Shown piece by piece: positions 41,232-50,035 of a DNA stretch of 64,000 nucleotides. Numbering within the stretch: position 1 is the first letter of the stretch; each line of letters starts with the position of its first letter. Both the position numbers and the translations under genes were made by a program. Source of the stretch: Panacagrimonas sp965216805 (GTDB lineage: Bacteria; Pseudomonadota; Gammaproteobacteria; Nevskiales; Nevskiaceae); NCBI RefSeq assembly GCF_965216805.1, contig NZ_CBDCGN010000003.1:806001-870000 (forward strand), read 5' to 3'. Under the pieces are notes generated by a model, which did not search any database, was not told the origin of the DNA, and worked only from the letters and a program-made list of their open reading frames with translations.

Positions 41232-42416
41232 CTAAACCCGCTCGAAAATCACCGCAATTCCCTGGCCGCCGCCGATGCACATGGTGGCCAGGCCGTAGCG
41301 GCCGCCGCTGAGGTGCAGTTCGTGGATCAGTTTGGTGGCGATGATGGCACCGGTGGCGCCGACCGGGTGGCCCAGCGAGATGCCGGAGCCGTTGGGGTTG
41401 ACCTTGGCCGGGTCGAAGCCGAGCTCCTGGGTGACCGCGCAGGCCTGGGCGGCGAAGGCTTCGTTGGATTCGATGACGTCGAGATCGGACACCTTGAGCC
41501 CTGCACGTGCCAGTGCCGCGCGTGTTGCGGGTACCGGGCCGATGCCCATGTACGCAGGCTCCACGCCGGAGTGGGCGTAAGCAACGACGCGGGCCAGCGG
41601 TTTCAGATTCAGCGCTTGGGCCTTGTCTGCGGTGGCCAGCACCAGCGCTGCAGCACCGTCGTTGATGCCAGAGGCATTCCCGGCGGTGACCAGACCGTCC
41701 TTCTTGAAGGCGGGCTTCATCTTGGCCAGCGACTCGACGCTGGTGTCGCCGCGCACGTGTTCGTCCACTTCGAACACCACGGTGCCTTTGCGCGTGGCGA
41801 TCTCCACCGGAACGATCTGGCTCTTGAAGCGGCCTTCGGCGATGGCCTTGGCGGCGCGCTGCTGGCTTTGCACCGCGAGCTGGTCCTGCATCTGCCGCGA
41901 GATGCCGTGGCGCGCCGCGACGTTCTCGGCGGTGATGCCCATGTGCATGCCTTCGAACGGGTCGTGCAGGATGCCGGTCATGTAATCCAGCATCTGGGTG
42001 TCGCCCATGCGTGCACCCCAGCGCGCGGCCTGCATCAAATACGGCCCGCGGCTCATGGACTCGGCGCCGGCGCCGATAGCGATGTCGGCATCGCCCAGCA
42101 GCAGGCATTGGGTGGCCGACACGATCGCCTGCAGACCCGAGCCGCACAGCCGGTTCACGTTGAAGGCGGGCGTTTCCTGGGGCAGGCCGGCTTCCAGCGC
42201 GGCGACGCGACTCAGATAGGCATCGCGCGGTTCGGTGGGAATGACGTTGCCCATGGCGAGGTGCCCCACCGCTTCCGGCGACACCCCGGCGCGCTGCACG
42301 GCGTGCTGGACCGCCAGGGTCGCCAGGCGCGACAGCGGCACGTCCTTCAGGCCTCCGCCAAAACTGCCGATGGCGGTGCGCACCGCGCTGAGGACCACGA
42401 TGTCAGGCTTGTTCAT
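41232..42416 (-). CDS. Acetyl-CoA acyltransferase (thiolase)
   Basis: 394 residues. Cleaves 3-ketoacyl-CoA to acetyl-CoA and a shortened acyl-CoA. The nucleophile cysteine is C91 in VNRLCGSGLQAI. The catalytic histidine is in GHPVGATGA and the second cysteine in CIGGGQGIAV near the end. Start chosen at 42416 (MNKPDIVVLSAVRTAIG); an in-frame ATG at 42443 adds nine residues. It follows the SDR gene after 42 bases and closes the catabolic operon. Degradative or biosynthetic direction cannot be told from sequence; the neighbours favour beta-oxidation. Confidence 0.93.
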   Translation of the reverse strand: MNKPDIVVLSAVRTAIGSFGGGLKDVPLSRLATLAVQHAVQRAGVSPEAVGHLAMGNVIPTEPRDAYLSRVAALEAGLPQETPAFNVNRLCGSGLQAIVSATQCLLLGDADIAIGAGAESMSRGPYLMQAARWGARMGDTQMLDYMTGILHDPFEGMHMGITAENVAARHGISRQMQDQLAVQSQQRAAKAIAEGRFKSQIVPVEIATRKGTVVFEVDEHVRGDTSVESLAKMKPAFKKDGLVTAGNASGINDGAAALVLATADKAQALNLKPLARVVAYAHSGVEPAYMGIGPVPATRAALARAGLKVSDLDVIESNEAFAAQACAVTQELGFDPAKVNPNGSGISLGHPVGATGAIIATKLIHELHLSGGRYGLATMCIGGGQGIAVIFERV

Positions 42417-42458
42417 GTCGATCTCGAAATAAGGAAAGGGCATGCACCGGATAGGTTC

Positions 42459-43388
42459 TTACACCGGGTCCCAGGTGAACACGTCGCCCGAGCGGTGCAG
42501 CGCGTAGAAGTCGTTTTCGAACTGCGGGAACACGCGGTCGACGATGGCTTGCGGCGTCCAGCCTTCTGCGGTGTGCGCGGTGCGGATCGGACGCGGCTGA
42601 CTGAACAGATAAATCTCGTTGTTGCGCACGCCGAAGATCTGACCGCTCACATGCCGGGCCTGATCGCTGGCCAGCGCGGCGACGAAGGGTGCGATCTTTT
42701 CCGGGATCAGTTTCTTCAGGCCCTCCACGCGCTTCTTCTGTTCCGGCGTTTCGTCCGGAATCGAGCTGACCATGCGCGTCCACGCAAACGGCGCCACCGC
42801 GTTGGAACGCACCCCGAACTTCTGCATGTCCAGCGCGATGGACTTGGACAACCCGACGATGCCGAGCTTGGCCGCGCAGTAGTTGACCTGTCCGAAATTG
42901 CCGATCAGGCCGGAGGTGGAGGTCATGTGGATGAAGCTGCCCGAGCCCTGCGCCTTGAAGTGCGGCGCGGCGGCGCGGCTGGTGTTGAAGCTGCCCTTGA
43001 GATGCACCGCGATCACGGCATCGAATTCCTCTTCGCTCATGCGGTGAAAGATCGCGTCGCGCAGATTGCCGGCGTTGTTGACGATGGTGTCGATGCGCCC
43101 GAAGGTCTTGAGTGCGGTGTCCACCATGGCGTGAGCAGCGTCGAAGCTCGCCACCGAATTCGTGTCCGCAACGGCTTCGCCGCCCATGGCGCGAATCTCG
43201 GACACCACGCTGTCGGCGGGCGATTCGCCGGTGGAGCCTCCGGTGAGGCTGACGCCAAGGTCGTTGACGACGATCCTGGCGCCTTCGGCCGACATGGCCA
43301 GCGCGATGCCGCGGCCGATGCCGCGACCGGCGCCGGTGACGATGGCCACCTTGCCGGCAAGCAAGTTCGAGGAAGCGGGAGCGTTCAT
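42459..43388 (-). CDS. SDR-family 3-hydroxyacyl-CoA dehydrogenase (HSD17B4-like)
   Basis: 309 residues. Rossmann NAD motif TGAGRGIGRGIAL near residue 18, NNAGNLRD, and the catalytic serine/tyrosine/lysine set (STSG and YCAAK). A C-terminal extension beyond a typical 250-residue SDR resembles the dehydrogenase part of peroxisomal multifunctional enzyme 2 and of steroid-degradation homologues. In this operon it could supply the dehydrogenase step missing from the FadJ-like protein at 45664-46968. It is separated from the CoA-transferase gene by a dispersed repeat, so a separate promoter is possible. Confidence 0.88.
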   Translation of the reverse strand: MNAPASSNLLAGKVAIVTGAGRGIGRGIALAMSAEGARIVVNDLGVSLTGGSTGESPADSVVSEIRAMGGEAVADTNSVASFDAAHAMVDTALKTFGRIDTIVNNAGNLRDAIFHRMSEEEFDAVIAVHLKGSFNTSRAAAPHFKAQGSGSFIHMTSTSGLIGNFGQVNYCAAKLGIVGLSKSIALDMQKFGVRSNAVAPFAWTRMVSSIPDETPEQKKRVEGLKKLIPEKIAPFVAALASDQARHVSGQIFGVRNNEIYLFSQPRPIRTAHTAEGWTPQAIVDRVFPQFENDFYALHRSGDVFTWDPV

Positions 43389-43420
43389 GGTTCGGGGGTC
43401 TCGGTCAGGTGGGTTTGTTG

Positions 43421-43527
43421 GCCACGGATTTCACGGATCGACACAGATGTTCTTCACCGCAACTCGCGTTCGATCCTCTATGGCCTCGCCTTTGCCAGTA
43501 TCCGCGTTCATTCGTGAAATCCACGGC
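43421..43527. repeat. Dispersed GCCACGGATTTCACGGAT inverted repeat, copy 1
   Basis: Left arm GCCACGGATTTCACGGAT at 43421-43438; right arm GTGAAATCCACGGC at about 43514-43527. Fills the gap between the SDR and CoA-transferase genes. Other copies are at 50036-50133 and 59039-59261. Confidence 0.8.
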
Positions 43528-43552
43528 AAATGCATTTCGTCTTTCCAGCGCG

Positions 43553-44812
43553 TCACAGCGCACGCGCGATTTCGTCCCACTGCTGTGCCAGCGTCTGGCG
43601 AAACGCCGGCGCGGCAATGTCGATCAGAGCGCGCGCCCGCGCATGCAGGGTCAGGCCGCGCAACGACGCCACGCCGTGTTCGGTCACCACATGATCGGCG
43701 GTGTGACGGGGCAGGGCGGTGAAGCCTGCGCCCAGCTTGGGTACGATGCGGCTGCGGCGAGCGTCCTCGGTGGTGGCGGGCAGGGCAATGATCGAACGCC
43801 CGCCGCGCGACAGGCTGGCACCGGCCACGAATGAGGGCAGGCCGCCCACGCCGGCCACCAGTTTGCTGCCGATCGAGTCGGCGTTGACCTGGCCGAACAA
43901 GTCCACTTCCACCGCCGAGTTGATCGCGCAGAAGCTGCGGATGCGCGCGATGCGGCGCACGTCGTGGGTCTCGTTGACCGGGCGCAACAGAAACGCTGGA
44001 TCGCGGCCGACACGTTCGTAGAAGGCGGCGTCGCCCAGGGCCACGCCGGCCTGCACGCTGCCGCGCCCACGGATGGCGCCGGAATCCAGCAGGCCGAGCA
44101 CCGGCGGCGACACCATGCCGGACCACACGCGCAGGCGGCGATGCGAGCGCAGCGAGGCCAGAATCGCCGCCTGCAGCTTGCCCACGCCGAATTCCAGCGT
44201 GTCGCCGTCCTGCACCAGCGCGGCCACGCGCGCGCCGTGCTTCAGCATGGCGGTATCGGGAACGCCGGCGTCGTAGGTGAGCAGGGGTTGCGGCGCCTCG
44301 AACGCGGCGTCGAAGTCGCTACCGCGCACGACAAAGGCGCTGCGCGTGCGTGGCAGGCTGGGATTGATATGCGCGATGCGCCGACGCGCGCGCGCCCAGA
44401 TCGCCGGATGAAAATCGCAGCTCGCGCCCAGGCCGCAGATCCCGGCCGCATCCGGTGGGCTGACCTGGGCGATCGCCAGGTCGACGGTCACGTGTTCCGA
44501 CAGGTCGCGAAAAATGCCCGGATAGTCCAGCGGCAAAAATTCGGCACGGCCGTCGGCGAGCCCGGGGCGCAGCCTGGGCGTCATGAAGTAGGCGCGCTGG
44601 CGGGCCTCGGGGTGCAGGCCCAGATAGTCCGTCGTGTTGATGCCGGGAAAGTGCACGCCCACAAAGCGCACGCCTGCCGCGGCCTCGGGCCTGGCGCGCA
44701 ATGCTTCCGCAAAGGCCAGGCTTTCGCCGGACATGCCGGGCACGAACACGCTCATGCCCGGCTTCAGCGCCGCCACCACCGCTTCCACGCTGGACAGGTC
44801 CGGGGTGTTCAC
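43553..44812 (-). CDS. Acetyl-CoA hydrolase/CoA-transferase family protein
   Basis: 419 residues, two CoA-transferase-type lobes. The active glutamate is likely in FCAINSAVEVDLFGQVNAD, and the block GGLPSFVAGASLSRGGRSIIAL follows, as in 4-hydroxybutyrate and acetate CoA-transferases. The GTG at 44812 overlaps the MaoC stop (GTGA) and starts right at the family-like sequence; the frame is open upstream to 44929 but with arginine-rich non-coding residues. It moves CoA between carboxylic acids or hydrolyses acyl-CoA; which one is not clear. Part of the tightly packed catabolic operon. Confidence 0.88.
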   Translation of the reverse strand: MNTPDLSSVEAVVAALKPGMSVFVPGMSGESLAFAEALRARPEAAAGVRFVGVHFPGINTTDYLGLHPEARQRAYFMTPRLRPGLADGRAEFLPLDYPGIFRDLSEHVTVDLAIAQVSPPDAAGICGLGASCDFHPAIWARARRRIAHINPSLPRTRSAFVVRGSDFDAAFEAPQPLLTYDAGVPDTAMLKHGARVAALVQDGDTLEFGVGKLQAAILASLRSHRRLRVWSGMVSPPVLGLLDSGAIRGRGSVQAGVALGDAAFYERVGRDPAFLLRPVNETHDVRRIARIRSFCAINSAVEVDLFGQVNADSIGSKLVAGVGGLPSFVAGASLSRGGRSIIALPATTEDARRSRIVPKLGAGFTALPRHTADHVVTEHGVASLRGLTLHARARALIDIAAPAFRQTLAQQWDEIARAL

Positions 44813-45219
44813 CGCACGGATGCGCGGACGATGGCCTGGCCGCCAATGGCGACGGTGCCGCGGTCGTCGACCGCTTCCAGGCGCAACCGATAACCGTCCG
44901 ATTCGATCGCGTCCAGGTAAGCCCGGCAATGCAACGCGCGTCCAACCGGGATCACCGCCCCGAAGCGGGCATTGAACGCGCGCAAGGGATGTGCGCCGAG
45001 CGGGCCGGTCAGCAGCCGGCCCAGCAAGGCCATGCCCAGCATGCCGTGCACGATGACATCGTCGAATCCGGCCTTCTGCGCGAAGGCCTGGTCCAGGTGC
45101 AGTGGATTCAGATCGCCCGAAGCCCGCGCGTAGGCCTGCAACTGCTCTCGGGTCACGGGGCCGGTGTCGTATTGCGCGACCAGATCGCCGACCGCGGCCT
45201 GGGTCAGCCCGGTGCTCAT
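44809..45219 (-). CDS. MaoC-like (R)-specific enoyl-CoA hydratase
   Basis: 136 residues, single hot-dog domain. The hydratase-2 motif is present as ASGDLNPLHLDQAFAQKAGF followed by DVIVHGMLGMALL, with the catalytic aspartate and histidine. The start overlaps the stop of the N-terminal MaoC gene (ATGA) and the end overlaps the CoA-transferase gene. The two consecutive hot-dog proteins probably form a heteromeric hydratase, as in actinobacterial steroid-side-chain and other systems where one partner keeps the active site. Confidence 0.9.
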   Translation of the reverse strand: MSTGLTQAAVGDLVAQYDTGPVTREQLQAYARASGDLNPLHLDQAFAQKAGFDDVIVHGMLGMALLGRLLTGPLGAHPLRAFNARFGAVIPVGRALHCRAYLDAIESDGYRLRLEAVDDRGTVAIGGQAIVRASVR

Positions 45220-45638
45220 GAGCGCGTCGCCGGGTTGCGCACCAGCACCACCTGGCGCGAGGTGCCGACCAGCTCGCCGCCGGCTTTGCGGATGGAAGAT
45301 TCGATGACGATGAACTCCATCGCGCCGCCCTTCTTGTCGTAGAGGTCGGTCACCTTGCGCTGGACCTGCAGGGTGTCGCCGGCGCGGATCGGCGCGAAGT
45401 ATTCGAACTGCTGCTCGGCGTGCAGCACCCGGCGCAGGTCCACCGACAAGGCTTCCAGGATGCGCCGCGAACTGTGGTTCTCGCCTTCGATCGCCTTCAT
45501 GAAGGTGGGCGGGGCGGGCGCGTCGGCGGCGGCGTTGGCCTCGCCGACGGCAGCGCAAAAGTCGGCCAGCCGCTGCGCCGTCACCTCGACGGTGAAGGCC
45601 GGAAGCGAGTAACCCAGATGTGCACGATCGATGGCCAT
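45216..45638 (-). CDS. MaoC dehydratase N-terminal-type protein (hot-dog fold)
   Basis: 140 residues. Resembles the N-terminal dehydratase half of MaoC-like proteins: LGYSLPAFTVEVTAQRLADFC at the start and FEYFAPIRAGDTLQVQRKV in the middle. It lacks the NPLHLD/HGM catalytic motif found in its downstream neighbour, so it is likely the structural partner in a two-subunit hydratase. ATG at 45638; the longer open frame upstream overlaps the FadJ-like gene and is not coding. Confidence 0.87.
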   Translation of the reverse strand: MAIDRAHLGYSLPAFTVEVTAQRLADFCAAVGEANAAADAPAPPTFMKAIEGENHSSRRILEALSVDLRRVLHAEQQFEYFAPIRAGDTLQVQRKVTDLYDKKGGAMEFIVIESSIRKAGGELVGTSRQVVLVRNPATRS

Positions 45639-45663
45639 GGGAGTGAATGTCGCGGTATGTCGC

Positions 45664-46968
45664 TCAGGCCGCGGCCGTGTTGCGCCCGAGCAAGGTGCCA
45701 ATCTGTGCCAGCGGTGCCAGCGCCGCTTGCAGGGCCGCGTCTGCGTTGGCGCAGCGGGCGCTGACGGCCGCGGGCCCAAGCTGCTGCAGCCAGCTGAACG
45801 GCCCGCCGGTGTAAGACGGAAACAGCCCCGCGTTGACCGCGGCCACATCGGCCAGATCGGTGGGCTCGGCCTTGCCAGCCTGCCAGCAAGCGAACGCAGC
45901 GGCGGCGCCCAGTAGCAGGCGCGTGTCCTCGTCGGCGTCGATGGCCTTGGCCTGCGCCTTGGCCTGGCGCAGACGCGCCAGCAACGCATCGTCGCCCTGT
46001 GCGAACGGGCTTTGCTCGCCCAGCAGTCCCTGCTTGGCGGCCCTCTGCCGGTTGAGGAACAGGCTGCGCACCATATTGCCGGCGACCGGATCGCGCATCA
46101 GTTCCACGAAGATGCGCATCTCGTGTTCGCCGGCCTCGGTCATCGGCAGAGACCAACCGCCGATCACGCAATCGACGATGGCCTGGTAGGCCGGGTAGTA
46201 GCGCCACTGGTAGTCGCTGATGCCGACCGCAGCGACGATGGCGCGGCGCGCGGCATCAGCGTTGCCGAAGTCGTAAGGCTGGCTATCGAACCGTGCGCCG
46301 GGTGCATCCCAGGGCGCCTGTGCGCGGCTGATGCCGAGCGCGCGCTGCTTTGCAGTCTCGATCAGATGGTCGGCCGGCACCATCGCATCGACCAGCCCGA
46401 GCGCCAGCGCTTCGGTCGGCGTCACCGGCTCGCCGCTGAGCAGCATCTGCAGTCCCTTGGCGGTGCCGATCAGGCGCGGCAGCCGCTGCGTGCCGCCAGC
46501 GCCGGGCAGCAGGCCCAGCTTCACTTCGGGCAGGCCGAGCTGAATCGCAGGATCGTCCGCCACCACGCGCTCGCGACAGGCCAGGCACACTTCCAGTCCG
46601 CCGCCCAGCGCCAGGCCGTTGATAGCCGCGACGAAGGGCTTGGGGTTGGTCTCCAGACGCCGGAACAGGCGGCCCAGATGCCCGAACAGCTGATGCAGTT
46701 CGGCGGTGCTGTCGGTGCGCGCCCGCTCGGTGAACATCTGGATCATGGCCAGGTCGGCGCCGGCCAGGAATGCCGGCTTGGCCGAGGTGAGCACCACCGC
46801 ACGGATCCGATCGTCGCTTCCGGCGCGCGTCACCAAAGCTTCGAGCGAATCCATCATGTCGCGCGAGAACACGTTCATCGCGCGGCCGGGCATGTCGATG
46901 CGCGCCAGCAGCACGCCGTCGGCGTCGAGTTCGGTATGGAGGTTTGAATCAGTCTTTGAATCAGTCAT
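45664..46968 (-). CDS. FadJ/FadB-like enoyl-CoA hydratase lacking the dehydrogenase Rossmann domain
   Basis: 434 residues. Residues 1-190 are a crotonase domain with both catalytic glutamates (GGGLEVCLAC and QLGLPEVKLG) and the PGAGGTQRLPRL block. Residues about 190-310 match the FadJ linker (YPAYQAIVDCVIGG, SLFLNRQRAAKQG). The chain then jumps to a region like the C-terminal helical 3-hydroxyacyl-CoA dehydrogenase domain (GLFPSYTGGPFSWLQQLG). The NAD-binding Rossmann domain of about 180 residues that normally lies between is missing, so only hydration is expected. Start at 46968 (ATG); a GTG five codons upstream is possible. Followed after 25 bases by the MaoC genes. Confidence 0.87.
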   Translation of the reverse strand: MTDSKTDSNLHTELDADGVLLARIDMPGRAMNVFSRDMMDSLEALVTRAGSDDRIRAVVLTSAKPAFLAGADLAMIQMFTERARTDSTAELHQLFGHLGRLFRRLETNPKPFVAAINGLALGGGLEVCLACRERVVADDPAIQLGLPEVKLGLLPGAGGTQRLPRLIGTAKGLQMLLSGEPVTPTEALALGLVDAMVPADHLIETAKQRALGISRAQAPWDAPGARFDSQPYDFGNADAARRAIVAAVGISDYQWRYYPAYQAIVDCVIGGWSLPMTEAGEHEMRIFVELMRDPVAGNMVRSLFLNRQRAAKQGLLGEQSPFAQGDDALLARLRQAKAQAKAIDADEDTRLLLGAAAAFACWQAGKAEPTDLADVAAVNAGLFPSYTGGPFSWLQQLGPAAVSARCANADAALQAALAPLAQIGTLLGRNTAAA

Positions 46969-47084
46969 TGGGCGTTGGGACACGGGCTGCGCCCGCTTTA
47001 GGCGTTAGAGGTCAGGCGTCGGTAGTCTGGTCGCGTGATTCGCTGCGCCCGCTTTTGCTAACGCCTGCTTCAAGCGCTTGGTCG

Positions 47085-47885
47085 TCAGACGAAGCGCTTG
47101 AAGTCCGGCTTGCGCTTTTCGTTGAAGGCCTTGACGCCCTCCTTGGACTCCTCGGACTGGTAGTAGCCCTTCACCGCGGCCACGCCCATGAAGCTGATGC
47201 CGCGGATGTTCTCGGAGTCGGCGTTGAAGCTGCGCTTGGCGATGGCGATGGCGGTGGGCGACAGCAGGTTGATCTCGGCGGCCCAGGCTTCGCACTCGGC
47301 GTCGAGGTCGTCGTGCGGCACGACCTTGTTGATCAGGCCCATGTCGAGCGCTTCCTGCGCCTTGTAGCGGCGGCACAGAAACCAGATCTCGCGCGCCTTC
47401 TTCTCGCCCACGGCACGCGCCAGATACGCGGTGCCAAAGCCCGGATCGACCGAGCCCACCTTGGGGCCGACCTGACCGAACTGCGCCTTCTCGGAGGCGA
47501 TGGTCAGATCGCAAATGGTGCAGAACACGTTGCCGCCGCCGATGGCGAAACCCTGCACTCGGGCGATCACGACCTTGCGGCAGTCGCGGATCGCCGACTG
47601 CAGCTCCTCGATGGGAAAGCCGACCATGCCGCGTGGGCCGTACAGGCCGTCCTCGGAGTAATGCACTTTCTGGTCGCCGCCGGTGCAGAACGCCTTGTCG
47701 CCGGCGCCGCCGAAAATCACGGTGTTGACGCTCTTTTCCTCGTCCGCACGGCGGAACGCATCGATCAGTTCCTCCACCGTCTGCACGCGGAAGGCGTTGA
47801 ACACTTCCGGGCGGTTGATGGTGATGCGGACCGCGTTGGCGCCGACTTCGTAGGTGATGTCCTTGTAGTTCGACTCATTGGCCAT
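47085..47885 (-). CDS. badI: BadI-like 2-ketocyclohexanecarboxyl-CoA hydrolase (ring opening)
   Basis: 266 residues, crotonase fold. It closely follows BadI of Rhodopseudomonas palustris as I recall it: NAFR near the N-terminus, GDKAFCTGGDQ, VIARVQGFAIGGGNVFCTICDL, FGQVGPKVGSVDPGFGTA, EKKAREIWFLCRRY and EGVKAFNEKRKPDFKRF. BadI hydrolyses the ring of 2-ketocyclohexane-1-carboxyl-CoA to pimeloyl-CoA. MenB is a relative, but the SVDPGFGT and IWFLCRRY blocks favour BadI. A ribosome site (GAGAAG) precedes the ATG. First gene of the minus-strand operon, with a palindromic operator 73 bases upstream. Substrate assignment is inferred, not demonstrated. Confidence 0.8.
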   Translation of the reverse strand: MANESNYKDITYEVGANAVRITINRPEVFNAFRVQTVEELIDAFRRADEEKSVNTVIFGGAGDKAFCTGGDQKVHYSEDGLYGPRGMVGFPIEELQSAIRDCRKVVIARVQGFAIGGGNVFCTICDLTIASEKAQFGQVGPKVGSVDPGFGTAYLARAVGEKKAREIWFLCRRYKAQEALDMGLINKVVPHDDLDAECEAWAAEINLLSPTAIAIAKRSFNADSENIRGISFMGVAAVKGYYQSEESKEGVKAFNEKRKPDFKRFV

Positions 47886-47957
47886 GGGGCTTCTCGGTGG
47901 GTTGGTGACCGGCTGATGGCTTCCGGCGGCAGGCATGCCGCGCCGGAAGCGATTTAG

Positions 47958-47975
47958 TGGTATGGAACCATACCA
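47958..47975. promoter_or_regulatory. Palindromic operator upstream of the badI-like operon
   Basis: TGGTATGGAACCATACCA, a perfect 8-base inverted repeat around AA. It sits between the divergent badI-like gene and the crotonase at 48132. A near-identical palindrome lies upstream of the badH-like gene at 53710-53729. The size and symmetry suit a TetR-family repressor; no regulator gene for it is in the window. Confidence 0.7.
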
Positions 47976-48131
47976 TATCTTCCCTGCGTGATAGAGCGCT
48001 GCGCTCGGGTACGCAAGAGGCCCGGGCCCAGGAGCGCAAAGCCGCTCCATGGCATGCTTTCAGGCCACCGGCGGAACGCGCAATCGGCCGGCCAGAGGCG
48101 ACTTTGCGCCTCGCCAACAGGAGACCGATCT

Positions 48132-48938
48132 ATGAGCACGCCAGCAGCACCTGTCCAGATCGAATCCCGTGGCCCCGTCGACATCCTCACGCTGGCCCGG
48201 CCGCAGAAGCTCAATGCGTTGAACGTGGAGATGGCGCGCACCCTGCACGACTACTTCAGCACGGCGGCATCGCGAACACAGGTGCGTGTCATCGTCCTGC
48301 GGGCGCAGGGCAAGGAATTCTGCGCGGGTGCGGACCTGGATTCGGCGGTGTTTGCATCGACCGGGCCGGGACGCGCGCAGCGGCAGCTCGAACTGCAGCA
48401 TCTGTACTCCGGGCTGATCCGGCACATGCGAGCTTGCCCGCAACCGATCATCGCGCTGATCAATGGCGCTGCCTGCGGTGCGGGATTCTCGCTGGCGTTG
48501 GCGTCGGATGTTCGCTACGCCGCGCCGGAGGCGCGCATGAACGCGGCTTATCTGCGCGTAGGGCTCGGCGGCTGCGACATGGGCGCGGGGTATCTGTTGC
48601 CGCGCCTGGTCGGTCTGTCGGTGGCCTCCGAGTTCCTCCTGACCGGCCGCTTCATGAGCGCCCAGCGTGCCCTGGCAGCGGGGCTGGTCAGCGAGATCGT
48701 GCCGGCGGAATCGCTGCTGGATACCGGCCTGGCCCTGGCCGAGGACATGCTCAAGGCCTCGCCGATGGGCCTGCGCATGACCAAGGACGCGCTCAATCTG
48801 GCCATCGACGCCGGCAGCCTCGACGCCGGCTTGGCGCTGGAGGACCGCCAGCAGGTGATCCTGCTGGGAACGGCGGACCATCAGGAAGCGGTGGCGGCGT
48901 TCAAGCAGCGCCGGCCGCCGCAGTATCGCGATCAGTGA
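48132..48938 (+). CDS. Enoyl-CoA hydratase/isomerase family protein without hydratase glutamates
   Basis: 268 residues, crotonase fold. Oxyanion-hole blocks are intact (AQGKEFCAGADLD and INGAACGAGFSLALASD). At the positions of the two hydratase glutamates it has GAGFS and NAAYLRVG instead of GGGCE and GQPE. An aspartate in GGCDMGAGYLLPRL remains, as in some isomerases and in several mycobacterial EchA proteins. A hydratase role (such as BadK) is therefore doubtful; isomerase, hydrolase or lyase are alternatives. A clear ribosome site (AGGAGA) supports ATG 48132. It diverges from the badI-like operon across the palindromic operator. Confidence 0.85.
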   Translation: MSTPAAPVQIESRGPVDILTLARPQKLNALNVEMARTLHDYFSTAASRTQVRVIVLRAQGKEFCAGADLDSAVFASTGPGRAQRQLELQHLYSGLIRHMRACPQPIIALINGAACGAGFSLALASDVRYAAPEARMNAAYLRVGLGGCDMGAGYLLPRLVGLSVASEFLLTGRFMSAQRALAAGLVSEIVPAESLLDTGLALAEDMLKASPMGLRMTKDALNLAIDAGSLDAGLALEDRQQVILLGTADHQEAVAAFKQRRPPQYRDQ

Positions 48939-49002
48939 TGCGACTGCTGCGAACCCGTGCACGGCATTTGCGCGGCGCGGCCGCAGTGGGGTCAAGGCTT
49001 GC

Positions 49003-50001
49003 TCAGCGCAGCCGAATCAGTTTCTTGCCGGTGTTGCGCCCCGCATACACGTCCACCAGCGCCTGCGGCGCGTCCGCGATTTCGGTGCCGATGTCCTCGG
49101 CGTAGCGCAGGGTGCCGGCCTGGATCATGGCTGCTAGCTTTCGAGCGGTGTCGTCGTAGCGCTTGAGGTGATCGAAGATCACAAAGCCTTCCATGCGCAG
49201 GCGCCGGGTCAGGATCTCGCGGTCGTTGCGCAGGCCGGTGGGATTGGGCACCCAGGAGGCGATGGACAGGGTGCCGCACTGGATCACGCGGCCGAACAAG
49301 GCCATCTGGCGCAGCACGGTGTCGGCGATCTCGCCGCCGGTGTTGTCGAAGAACACGTCCACGCCCTTGGGACAGGTGCGCTTGAGTGCCGCTTCCAGCG
49401 GCTGCTTGTAGTTGACGAAATCGGCGTAGCCGAAATCCCGCAGGCACTGCTCGCCTTTTTGGTCGGAGCCGACGACGGCGACCGGTCGCGCCCCGGCCTG
49501 CCGGGCAAGCTGGCCGACGATGCTGCCGACGGCGCCAGCGGCGGCGGTCACCAGCACGGTTTCGCCGGCCTTGGGCTGGCCGATGTCGTGCAGTGCCAGA
49601 TAGGCGGTGAGGCCGTTGATGCCGAGCAGGCCGGCGTTGGTGGACAGCGGCGCCAGCTCTGGATCGATCTTGCGCAGGATGCCGGCCGGCGTCGCCACGC
49701 AGTAGTCCTGCCAGCCGAACCAGCCGTAGTGGAACTCGTCGACGCTGACGCCGGCGCATCTGGACGCGATGACCTTGCCGACCGCCATGGCGCGCATGAC
49801 CGCGCCGATGGGTACGGGCGGGGCGTAGTTGTTCTCGTCGTTGACGTAGCCGCGCTGGGCCGGGTCCACCGACAGGTAATGGTTTTCGACCAGGAACTCG
49901 CCGTCCTTCAACTCCGGCACCGGCGCCTGCACCAGTTCGAAATGCTGCGGCTGCGGGATGCCGACGGGACGCGACTTGAGGACGATCTGGCGGTTGTTCA
50001 T
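49003..50001 (-). CDS. NADPH-dependent medium-chain reductase (CurA/leukotriene B4 dehydrogenase-like)
   Basis: 332 residues, zinc-free MDR. Start NNRQIVLKSRPVGIPQPQHF and the block YLSVDPAQRGYVND are typical of the CurA/YncB group, and the cofactor loop is VTAAAGAVGSIVGQLARQ. These enzymes reduce 2-alkenals or enones with NADPH. ATG at 50001 fits the family N-terminus. It is monocistronic and convergent with the crotonase at 48132. A link to the neighbouring ring-degradation genes is possible but not shown. Confidence 0.9.
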   Translation of the reverse strand: MNNRQIVLKSRPVGIPQPQHFELVQAPVPELKDGEFLVENHYLSVDPAQRGYVNDENNYAPPVPIGAVMRAMAVGKVIASRCAGVSVDEFHYGWFGWQDYCVATPAGILRKIDPELAPLSTNAGLLGINGLTAYLALHDIGQPKAGETVLVTAAAGAVGSIVGQLARQAGARPVAVVGSDQKGEQCLRDFGYADFVNYKQPLEAALKRTCPKGVDVFFDNTGGEIADTVLRQMALFGRVIQCGTLSIASWVPNPTGLRNDREILTRRLRMEGFVIFDHLKRYDDTARKLAAMIQAGTLRYAEDIGTEIADAPQALVDVYAGRNTGKKLIRLR

Positions 50002-50035
50002 GAGGGTTCGTGTGGAGGGGGAGTTGACTGGTTTT

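Noticed and set aside
40999..42147. Long minus-strand open frame overlapping the thiolase (382 codons)
   Set aside because: Its content is a frame-shifted shadow of the thiolase gene, whose catalytic residues are intact in the annotated frame; the composition is arginine/histidine rich.
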